Assembly (NCBI GenBank): GCA_022601135.1
Contig: JAHZJB010000127.1
Location: 1-58,293 of the forward strand
From: Actinomycetes bacterium
GTDB lineage: Bacteria; Actinomycetota; Actinomycetes; Mycobacteriales; Mycobacteriaceae
DNA length: 58,293 nucleotides
Direction of reading: 5' to 3'
Positions 50,776 to 57,246 of this stretch are shown piece by piece. The stretch's first letter is position 1, and each line of letters begins with the position of its first letter. A program made the translations under genes and the position numbers. The notes beneath the pieces are model-generated. The model saw only the letters and a program-made list of their open reading frames with translations. It did not search any database and was not told where the DNA came from.

Positions 50776-52234
50776 CGGTGATCCCTTCTGCGGGTGCGGT
50801 GTCGTTGGGGTGCAGTCGCTGCAATGCGGCGCGAAACGCTGGGTTCGGGTCGGCGTCGGTCAGTGCGGCCTGAACGTCGGTCAGGGCGTCGTTGATGCCG
50901 ATGCGTTGGCGGCGTGCGCCGTAGAGTGCGGCGATCGCGGGCGTGCGACTGTGCGCCTGAACGCAGTGGATCAGCACGGTGCGCCCCTGGGCGCGCAACT
51001 GTTCCACCGCGTGCACGGCGTCGAGCAGCACGTGATCGAGGTGGGGGTTGTTGTCGGGGTCGGCGCGGTCGATCAGCCGTACCTCGATGTGGGGAACGTC
51101 GTGGCGGATGTCGGCGGCGGCGATCCGGCACAGCGAAACCACCGCATCCACATCGTCGGGGGGCTGGCGAAGTGTGGTGATGCCGCCGAGGACCACGTTG
51201 TGATCATACGGGTGGCGCACGGCCGCGCTCGCCGGGATGCCGGGGTAGCCGACATCGAATGGGTCTGCTGTTCCGCGGCGTTCGATCGCCGCGGCGAGGT
51301 TCACCAGGTGGTGGGCACCCATGTCGGGCCAGCCGTACAGCAACATCCGCCAGGCCAGCGGCACCGCCGAGGCGCCGTAGGCCGCTCCCAGCAGTGCGCC
51401 GGCGATGGCGGCGACGGTGTCGGCGTCACGGCCGCCGCGCACCGCCGCATCCACCGCGTCGTGCAGGTGTCCGGCGCGGAAAGTCCCGGCAACGGCCTCA
51501 TCTGGCGGGACGGGGGTGGTGGCGATCGCGCACCACGCGGCCTGCAACGCTTCGACCACCCAGCCGTTGCGCCGGAAGTCCGCCGGGTGTGAGGACTCGG
51601 CGACCTCAATGCGGTGCGACCACAGCGCCGCCCGGTCGGGATCGAGGTGGCCCAGGCCGACGCGGACGTCGAGTTCGCCGGTGCGCACCGCGTGCGCGAT
51701 CGCGGTCGACCACAGCACACACGCATCACCGGCATCGGGGTCGTAGTGGGTCAGTTCACTGATCATCCGCGCCGCGGCCACCAAACCGTCGGCGTCCTCC
51801 AGGTAGGCCAACGCCACCGGGGCGGTGCGCATCAACGACCCGTTGCCGCCGCTGCGCCCGCTCTGCCGGTGCACCTCGGCGGCCTCGGCGCGCGCGGTGG
51901 CCGCCGAGATACCGCGTCGGCCCGCGGCGGTGAGCACCGTCCGGGTCTGGATGCCGACATCTTTGGCGCCCGCAGCCCAATCCAGCCAGCGCGCGGCGAT
52001 CGCGTCCTGGGCGGACTCGTCACGCAGGTCCGCGCCGGTGGCGGCGACCTCGGCGATCGCGATGGCCATCGCGGTGTCATCGGTCCACTCCCCGGGCTCC
52101 CACCCCTGACCGCCGACCATGGCCACCTCACGCTCAGGCCCCAGGGGCGGCCCAAACTCGTACGGCGCCCCCAGCGCGTCGCCGGCAGCCATCCCCAGCA
52201 GGACCCCCTCAACACGATCGCTTCGTGAACCCAC
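50750..52234 (-). CDS. ADP-ribosylglycohydrolase (DraG/ARH fold) fused to a CX5R dual-specificity-type phosphatase
   Basis: The 494-residue protein starts with a DraG-like domain (about residues 5-310). The metal/ADP-ribose motifs are GMAAGDALGAPYEFG near 14, GEWTDDTAMAIAIAE near 47, GGNGSLMRTAP near 130 and GRDADTVAAIAGALLGAAYG near 268. The C-terminal part (about 325-470) is a DSP/PTP-like domain with the P-loop HCVQAHSRTPAIAALYG near 423, giving Cys-x5-Arg, preceded by an Asp-rich segment (DRADPDNNPHLDHVLLDA) that could supply the general acid. It would remove ADP-ribose and dephosphorylate something. It is divergent from the NrtR-type gene and shares its operators. GAGAGGGG favours GTG 52234; GTG 52243 is possible. 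Confidence 0.88.
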   Translation of the reverse strand: MGSRSDRVEGVLLGMAAGDALGAPYEFGPPLGPEREVAMVGGQGWEPGEWTDDTAMAIAIAEVAATGADLRDESAQDAIAARWLDWAAGAKDVGIQTRTVLTAAGRRGISAATARAEAAEVHRQSGRSGGNGSLMRTAPVALAYLEDADGLVAAARMISELTHYDPDAGDACVLWSTAIAHAVRTGELDVRVGLGHLDPDRAALWSHRIEVAESSHPADFRRNGWVVEALQAAWCAIATTPVPPDEAVAGTFRAGHLHDAVDAAVRGGRDADTVAAIAGALLGAAYGASAVPLAWRMLLYGWPDMGAHHLVNLAAAIERRGTADPFDVGYPGIPASAAVRHPYDHNVVLGGITTLRQPPDDVDAVVSLCRIAAADIRHDVPHIEVRLIDRADPDNNPHLDHVLLDAVHAVEQLRAQGRTVLIHCVQAHSRTPAIAALYGARRQRIGINDALTDVQAALTDADPNPAFRAALQRLHPNDTAPAEGITDAHTPAHR

Positions 52235-52261
52235 CGCAACCACCCCTCTCCGCTCGCCCTC

Positions 52262-52284
52262 TTTAACGCAATAATAGCGCTAAA
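52262..52284. promoter_or_regulatory. NrtR-type operator, site 1
   Basis: TTTAACGC-N7-GCGCTAAA: 8-bp inverted half-sites with one mismatch around a 7-bp spacer. It lies 28 bp upstream of the glycohydrolase start. It is nearly identical in form to site 2, which begins 29 bp later. Confidence 0.65.
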
Positions 52285-52290
52285 GACATA

Positions 52291-52313
52291 TTTAGCGCAA
52301 TCAGCGCGCTAAT
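52291..52313. promoter_or_regulatory. NrtR-type operator, site 2
   Basis: TTTAGCGC-N7-GCGCTAAT: the same architecture as site 1, also with one mismatch. It lies 30 bp upstream of the NrtR ATG and would cover the -35 region of its promoter, whose -10 is probably TAGGAT at 52330-52335. That -10 ends 7 bp before the ATG, predicting a leaderless mRNA. Confidence 0.65.
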
Positions 52314-52342
52314 CATGTCCGCTTGGGGATAGGATAACGGCC

Positions 52343-53002
52343 ATGACCGACAAAACTTTCCGTGATTCGTCGGGCAAGACCCTGGCCGACTACCCGCGGC
52401 CGTCGGTGGCTGTGGACACCGCGCTGCTGACACCTGACCCCGAGCACGGCCTGCTGGTCCTACAAGTCAAACGCGCCAACACCTCAGGGTGGGGGCTGCC
52501 GGGCACCTTCCTGCACCGCAGAGAACGACTGGCCGACGCGGTACGGCGCTGCCTGCGAGACAAAGCAGGCGTGCGCGGCGTCGACCCGCACCAGTGGCGG
52601 GTATTCGACGACCCCGACCGCGACGACCGCGGCTGGGTGCTCTCGGTGGCCCACTGGGCCGTCCTACCCCAAGACCGACTGGATTCGCGGCTGGCCGACC
52701 AGACCCGCCTGGTGCCGGTCGACAAACCCGGGCGGCTCATCTATGACCACCGGCTCATCATCGACGCCGCCGTCGAAGAAGTTCGCGAGGGCTACCGAAC
52801 CCATCCCGACCCCGAACACCTCCTTGGGGAGACGTTCACCATCCGCGAGCTGCGCCTGCTGCACCAGATGATCGCCGGGCACAGACTCGACCGCGACGGG
52901 TTCCGCCGCGACATGCACGACAAGCTGAAACCGACCGGCGCCCTGTCGGTCGGCACCCGCGGCAGACCCGCCGAACTGTTCACCCGCATCCGGTCAGACT
53001 GA
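52343..53002 (+). CDS. NrtR-type transcriptional regulator (degenerate Nudix plus winged helix)
   Basis: The 219-residue protein has a Nudix-like N-domain (residues 18-145) and a C-terminal winged-helix domain (about 150-219, GETFTIRELRLLHQMIAGH then RRDMHDKLKPTG). The Nudix box reads GTFLHRRERLADAVRRC with LRDKAGV following. Its catalytic Glu positions are Cys, Asp and Lys, so hydrolase activity is probably lost, as in NrtR repressors that sense ADP-ribose or related NAD-derived ligands. It faces the ADP-ribosylglycohydrolase operon across two tandem 23-bp inverted repeats, which argues for autoregulation plus control of that operon. It is likely a paralogue of any core-genome NrtR. Confidence 0.85.
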   Translation: MTDKTFRDSSGKTLADYPRPSVAVDTALLTPDPEHGLLVLQVKRANTSGWGLPGTFLHRRERLADAVRRCLRDKAGVRGVDPHQWRVFDDPDRDDRGWVLSVAHWAVLPQDRLDSRLADQTRLVPVDKPGRLIYDHRLIIDAAVEEVREGYRTHPDPEHLLGETFTIRELRLLHQMIAGHRLDRDGFRRDMHDKLKPTGALSVGTRGRPAELFTRIRSD

Positions 53003-53229
53003 CCGCGCTAGGCGTTCAACCACGACCGGGACCTCCACCACAGCAGTCGCCCGGTTGTCGGACACACCGGCTACCCTGGAAAGCGCTCACGAGCGGACGG
53101 CAGTTCGGGTACTTGGCCCGCCGTCCCGGCAACCGCGCCCCACCGCACGGTGCCCCAGGGGAAGAGCCGGCACGCCAGAGCGTGCAAGCGGTGAACGCCC
53201 GACGGCGGCGTCGCCAGAAACGGCGAATG

Positions 53230-53292
53230 ATGAACGACTACACACCCACCCCGGCCGATGCCGCCCTTCGCCAGGCGAGGTGCCTGCCGTGA
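53230..53292 (+). CDS. Possible 20-residue leader-like peptide
   Basis: ATG 53230 opens a 20-codon frame (MNDYTPTPADAALRQ then ARCLP) whose TGA overlaps a GTG start of the next frame (GTGA). This looks like translational coupling, but the peptide has no recognisable relatives, and no strong Shine-Dalgarno precedes it. The 227 bp before it (53003-53229) show no gene I can support. Confidence 0.25.
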   Translation: MNDYTPTPADAALRQARCLP

Positions 53293-53542
53293 CCGATGAA
53301 GAGATCCTGATCAAGTGGCGTGCCCGCTATCCCGACATCCAACTCAGCGCCGCTCGCAAGCTGGAAGGTGGCGAGCGGCGATGGGCTCACCTGCAAATGA
53401 ACGAAGCGGATCAAGGCGGCAAGAGGTCAACGAGGCGATCCGCGCGCGAACCGGCGTGCGGCGCGTCGCGCTCGGGGGCGACAGCTTCATGAACGGCATC
53501 GGGATGCGCCTCAACGCGCCCCCGGGCGTCGCCGCCACCTGA
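53289..53542 (+). pseudogene. Small ORF with probable frameshift, unknown function
   Basis: From GTG 53289 the frame reads MTDEEILIKWRARYPDIQLSA split before AARKLEGGERRW and is plausible protein up to about 53420. It then becomes Arg/Ser-rich with poor third-position GC and ends at 53492. In the next frame the sequence from about 53424 to 53542 (EVNEAIRARTGVRRVALGGD, then SFMNGIGMRLNAPP) has nearly pure G/C third positions. The simplest reading is one gene of about 85 residues with a single-base shift near 53420. It could also be two overlapping small genes. Confidence 0.35.
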
Positions 53543-53571
53543 GCGGCTTGCGGTCCCCGGAGGTAGCAGTG

Positions 53572-53784
53572 ATGACCGAACTGGACGTGGCTTTGCTTCG
53601 TCGGCTGGCCGCCGAGCTGGGCTACTGGCCCGCAACCACCCGGCCGGAGGACATCGAGCGCCACCGGCGACTCAACGAAGCGCTCGATGCGGCACTAGAC
53701 CTCGGCAAGACCGCCAAGAAGTTCGCCCACCTACACCGACAGTCCGCAATCCGGGCGCGGGCAGGAACCGCAGCACACGGCTGA
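53572..53784 (+). CDS. Small hypothetical helical protein
   Basis: The 70-residue protein starts at ATG 53572 behind GGAGGT at suitable spacing. It is predicted mostly helical (LDVALLRRLAAELGYW, DIERHRRLNEALDAALDLGK) with a basic C-terminus. No family is recognised. It follows the probably frameshifted ORF by 29 bp on the same strand. The 128 bp after it, up to the convergent gene at 53913, hold nothing I can identify. Confidence 0.55.
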   Translation: MTELDVALLRRLAAELGYWPATTRPEDIERHRRLNEALDAALDLGKTAKKFAHLHRQSAIRARAGTAAHG

Positions 53785-53912
53785 ATGGACACCAGGCGTC
53801 TTCCGAGGAAGTAGCGTGATGTCGCGCGCGTGTGTTGATGGGAGCTTGCCCTGGCGATGCCGCCGGCATTGCAGTTGCTAAGGCACGGATACTCTGCCCC
53901 AACGACGAGCCG

Positions 53913-54836
53913 TCATGAGTTGAACCTCTTGATATGTGCGGTAACCCGGTCGATGAGGCCATCGGGCAGGTCGATAGCCAGGGTGACGTCGTCAAGTGCG
54001 ATCATCGTGTCCGGGTTGGTGTAGGGCAACAGGTCCTGAGCCTCGCCGATGCGTGCGCACAGCGTCTCGATGAACTGCTCGTAGCCGACCAGCGGGCACA
54101 GGGTAAAAGCGCCCATGTCTTGGACGAAGGACAGGGCTTCCGCGTGGACCGGAGTCTGCAGGCACGCTTCGGCCTTCTGCAGCAGCGCTTCGTAATAGCC
54201 CATCAGCCGGTCGGCGACGTTGACGATCGCGTCGGCGTCGGCGCTGTCTTCTCCCCTGCGATCGCCGAAAGCACCGTTGAACGCCGGGCTGAGCATGAAC
54301 TGCTCAAGCTGAGCGACAATGTCGGCGATGTCGTTCATCGCTTCGTAGGCCACCCAGGAGTAAGCCTGACCGCTCAGGGGCGAGATCGCGGGCCGGGGCT
54401 GATATCCCGAGGAGCAGGTGCGAAGCCGCTCTTGGACCGCGTTTCGGCGTTGCAGCACAACCGAGGCGAACACCGCCCACGGCCAAAAGGGAGGTTTGTC
54501 AGCGATCAGACGCTTCAGTGCCTCGTCGGTGGTTGCAACGTGAGCGATCATGGAGACCTTCTCAACCGGGGGAAGGACACGTTTGGGCGTCGGGTCAATG
54601 GGCCGGGCCATCCCCTCGGCTCGTGATCGAAAGTCCGTCGGCCATGGCCAAGGCTCGTCAGCCCCCTCGATCTGCTTGGCTGAGTACAGCTTCCAGCCCC
54701 CGCCGACCAGTGCGGCGCCGACGACCCCCAGCAACCAGGACCCGTTGGTCAGGCCGACGATCAGCAACAGGACTCCCGCAATCATCATCAGCTGAGCCCG
54801 CCCACTCATCTGTTGAAGAGTTCTGGCACCAGACAT
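53913..54836 (-). CDS. Membrane-anchored hypothetical protein
   Basis: The 307-residue protein has two closely spaced N-terminal hydrophobic helices (MMIAGVLLLIVGL and LLGVVGAALVGGGWKLY, residues 14-48). The rest is a mostly helical soluble domain with no family I recognise, with segments EAMNDIADIVAQLEQFML near 180 and VQDMGAFTLCPLVGYEQFIE near 245. The Trp/Pro-rich linker (DEPWPWPTDFRSRAE) follows the membrane hairpin. The frame is open to 54953, but the ATG at 54836 starts just before the hydrophobic region. It is probably an accessory-region gene of phage or plasmid origin. Confidence 0.65.
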   Translation of the reverse strand: MSGARTLQQMSGRAQLMMIAGVLLLIVGLTNGSWLLGVVGAALVGGGWKLYSAKQIEGADEPWPWPTDFRSRAEGMARPIDPTPKRVLPPVEKVSMIAHVATTDEALKRLIADKPPFWPWAVFASVVLQRRNAVQERLRTCSSGYQPRPAISPLSGQAYSWVAYEAMNDIADIVAQLEQFMLSPAFNGAFGDRRGEDSADADAIVNVADRLMGYYEALLQKAEACLQTPVHAEALSFVQDMGAFTLCPLVGYEQFIETLCARIGEAQDLLPYTNPDTMIALDDVTLAIDLPDGLIDRVTAHIKRFNS

Positions 54837-55040
54837 CGACGCTCCTTGTCGTCCACATGGTCGAAGCGAGGCTATCCCCGACCTCCGACAGACAGCCGAC
54901 GTCTGAAGGCAGCCAGAAACGACGATGCCAGCGCCTCGTTGGCAGATGGGCACAATAAGAAACCGACCGGATAATTTGCCAGCCCGGGGAACATACCGAT
55001 ATTCGAGCAGTCGTGTTGGTGGGACTTCGTCAACAGTTGG

Positions 55041-55343
55041 CTAGTCCCAAATGATCTCGGCTGAAAGGACGAGTCGCTCGCCACCGCATTTCGGACATGA
55101 CTCACGGTCCCATCGAGGGGAGTCCGCCCCGCACTTTGGGCAGGGATACCTGGTCTTCCCCGTCGTCTCGGGCCCGATGCGGCCGCCGGCAGCGACGTTG
55201 ATTCCCGTGTCGGCTTGGGCGAGGCCGTGCTCGCTGCAGACGATCGGGGTCACGACCGCGCCGCTGAAGCCGAAGCTCCAGTCTTCGGTTGCACTGAACT
55301 GGTAGCCACAGTGCGCGCAACGGTATTCGGCTGCCGTGCCCAT
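55041..55343 (-). CDS. Small zinc-ribbon protein
   Basis: The 100-residue protein has an N-terminal CAHC motif (residues 9-12) with a later single Cys-His (VCSEHG), and a C-terminal double zinc ribbon (CPKCGADSPRWDRESCPKCG, residues 68-87). AGGAGA lies before the ATG at 55343, which fixes the start inside a longer open frame. Proteins of this type can be nucleic-acid-binding or structural; no specific function is visible. It is separated by 100 bp from the secreted-peptide gene upstream on the same strand. Confidence 0.7.
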   Translation of the reverse strand: MGTAAEYRCAHCGYQFSATEDWSFGFSGAVVTPIVCSEHGLAQADTGINVAAGGRIGPETTGKTRYPCPKCGADSPRWDRESCPKCGGERLVLSAEIIWD

Positions 55344-55443
55344 GGTGGATCTCCTATCTCTGCGGCTCTCTTCGACCAGCCGATGCAACTTCCGGGTTTC
55401 CTCTGACGCACTCACGTGCAGTTGATCACGGTTGGCGCCCAAC

Positions 55444-55698
55444 CTATCTCGCCGCGCTTGGCAGTCGGCGTGACTCCTGAACAGGCGTGTAGTTCCCCTG
55501 AGGGCCGAAAGTGCCGGGCACGCCGGGCGTCAGGGTGAAGCCCGGCGTGAATCCCGGAACGCCTGGGCGCTCCGAGCACACGCTGTAGACGGTGTACGTC
55601 ACGAAGGGGCACCCTGGATACGGTTGGGCTTGGGCAGCGGCGATCCCGGTAACGCATGCCACCAACCCCACGGTGCAGATGAGCAGCAACCTCGACAC
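55444..55698 (-). CDS. Small secreted Pro/Gly-rich protein
   Basis: The 84-residue precursor has a clear signal peptide (VSRLLLICTVGLVACVTGIA then AAQAQP, probable cleavage after AQA). The mature part is about 55 residues with two cysteines (GCP, SVCSE) and a Pro-Gly repeat region (PGVPGFTPGF, TPGVPGTFGPQG). GGGAGG precedes the GTG at 55698. Short secreted Pro/Gly-rich proteins are frequent in mycobacteria and uncharacterised. The frame is open upstream to 55899 without signal-like sequence. Confidence 0.65.
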   Translation of the reverse strand: MSRLLLICTVGLVACVTGIAAAQAQPYPGCPFVTYTVYSVCSERPGVPGFTPGFTLTPGVPGTFGPQGNYTPVQESRRLPSAAR

Positions 55699-55991
55699 TG
55701 TCGAACCTCCCTGTCGAATCCGGCGGCCTGCTTCGGCGCCGTGTGCCCGCATCGTATGGCCCGAGTCCGACATCGATCCGCAATGATCCTGGCGGAAGAT
55801 GCCCCCGGCTGGGCTGGGGTACCAGCCGCAGATCGGCAGCGGCGAGGGATCTCTATTGCGCAGATCGCGGTTGCTGTTCGGGGCCCACGTTGTCCGCATC
55901 CCACGCCAGTCAACTGCCCAAGGGTTCGAGCAGCTGTCCCTATACTGATCGATAGTGAGCGTACGTACGTTCTAGCGTGTACGCTGGTTTT
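55699..55991. other. Intergenic region left of the IS607-type element
   Basis: No gene is supported in these 293 bp. The right end holds an inverted repeat AGCGTAC (55958-55964) / GTACGCT (55979-55985) with the palindrome GTACGTAC between, immediately before tnpA. This is probably the subterminal recombinase-binding region of the element. The exact left end of the element cannot be fixed, because IS607-type elements lack terminal inverted repeats and target duplications. Confidence 0.4.
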
Positions 55992-56618
55992 GTGAATCTG
56001 ACGGAATGGGCGCGATCGCAGGGTGTTCATCCGCAGACGGCGTACCGGTGGTTTCGAGAGGGGACGTTGCCGGTTCCGGCGGTTCGGGTTAACGAGCGCA
56101 CGGTGCTGGTGTCACCGGATGTGCCCGCGGGATCGACTTCGCCGTCTGCGTTTGGGTTGTATGCGCGGGTGTCATCTCATGATCAGAAATCGGATCTGGA
56201 TCGTCAGGTGGCTCGTTTGACGAGTTGGGCGGCTGATGCGGGTGGGACTGTGGTGCGGGTGGAGGCCGAGGTCGGATCGGGGATGAATGGATCGCGGGCG
56301 AAGATTAGGCGGATGCTGGCTGATCCGAAGGTGACAGCTGTGGTGGTCGAGCACCGGGATCGTTTGGGGCGGATGAACACTGAGCTGGTGGAGGCGGCGT
56401 TGTCGGCGCATGGCCGGCGGCTGGTGGTGCTCGATGACGGTGAGGTTGATGACGATCTGGTGCGCGACATGGTGGAGGTTCTGACGTCGTTTTGTGCCCG
56501 TCTCTACGGCCGGCGTAGCGCCCGAAACCGGGCTTTGAAGGCGGTTGGTTGCGCGCAGCGCGATATTGGTCCGAAAGAAGTTGTCGGTGCCCGGGTGGAT
56601 GATGACCGTCATGGGTAA
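55992..56618 (+). CDS. tnpA: IS607-type serine recombinase TnpA
   Basis: The 208-residue protein begins with a MerR-like helix-turn-helix reading NLTEWARSQGVHPQTAYRWF (residues 2-21), then EGTLPVPAVRV. The serine-recombinase catalytic domain follows from about residue 58: LYARVSSHDQKSDLDRQV contains the nucleophilic Ser, and EVGSGMNGSRAKIRRML and VVEHRDRLGRM the conserved Arg residues. The DNA-binding domain before the catalytic domain is the IS607 order. It starts with GTG at 55992; a GTG at 55977 is in frame. It overlaps the middle gene by 17 bp. Confidence 0.93.
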   Translation: MNLTEWARSQGVHPQTAYRWFREGTLPVPAVRVNERTVLVSPDVPAGSTSPSAFGLYARVSSHDQKSDLDRQVARLTSWAADAGGTVVRVEAEVGSGMNGSRAKIRRMLADPKVTAVVVEHRDRLGRMNTELVEAALSAHGRRLVVLDDGEVDDDLVRDMVEVLTSFCARLYGRRSARNRALKAVGCAQRDIGPKEVVGARVDDDRHG

Positions 56619-57246
56619 GGCCGCAGAGAAGGTGCAGCGTGTCACGCTGTCAACGCTTAAACAGCGGGGCTGGACTGATGGGGCAGTCAAACAGTTCCTC
56701 GGCGAACCTGACACATTGGCGCCGAATCCGAATTACCGCAGCGGGCCGAAGATGCGTCTGTACAACCTGGAGCGAGTAGAGGCCGCTGAGGTGAGCCAGC
56801 GGTGGCAAGACTGGCGTGAGGCGACCAGGGCGCGGCGGGAGAATGCCTCGGCGCGTCAGACCGAGCGGATGAACACTGCGCGCACGAGCCTGATCGCCGA
56901 GCTCAACGCGGTGCAGATCAGCATGCCGCGGTTGTCAAAGGACAAGCTATGGCGTGTTGCGGTCGATAACCGCAACGCCCAGGCGGAATCCCATGCCGCT
57001 GAACGTGGCCGCTATGAGAGTCATTCGGCGGCAGTAGATTCTGTTGATTCGGCGGCACTGCAGCGGTGGGCGGTGAACTATCTGCGCCATGTTGAGACTG
57101 ACTACGACTGGCTGTTGGACAGTGTCGCGGGCCGGGTGGGTGTCGCCCAAGCGCGGCGACTCATCCGTGAGCGAGTGTTACGCGCGATCGCAGACCAGTA
57201 CCCATACCTGGCCGGCGAGTGCGCCCGTCAGGAAAGCGACCGTTAA
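56602..57246 (+). CDS. Unknown middle gene of the IS607-type element
   Basis: The 214-residue protein has an N-terminal winged-helix-like module (LSTLKQRGWTDGAVKQFLGE then PDTLAPNPNYRSGPKMRLYN, residues 14-55) of a type found in several bacterial proteins that read as LGEPD...MRLY..RVEAAE. The rest is a long helical region rich in Arg/Glu (WQDWREATRARRENASARQT) and a C-terminal helical domain. Classical IS607 elements carry only tnpA and tnpB, so this is an extra gene. Its TAA shares one base with the tnpB ATG. It may bind DNA or assist TnpB; function is unknown. Confidence 0.75.
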   Translation: MTVMGKAAEKVQRVTLSTLKQRGWTDGAVKQFLGEPDTLAPNPNYRSGPKMRLYNLERVEAAEVSQRWQDWREATRARRENASARQTERMNTARTSLIAELNAVQISMPRLSKDKLWRVAVDNRNAQAESHAAERGRYESHSAAVDSVDSAALQRWAVNYLRHVETDYDWLLDSVAGRVGVAQARRLIRERVLRAIADQYPYLAGECARQESDR

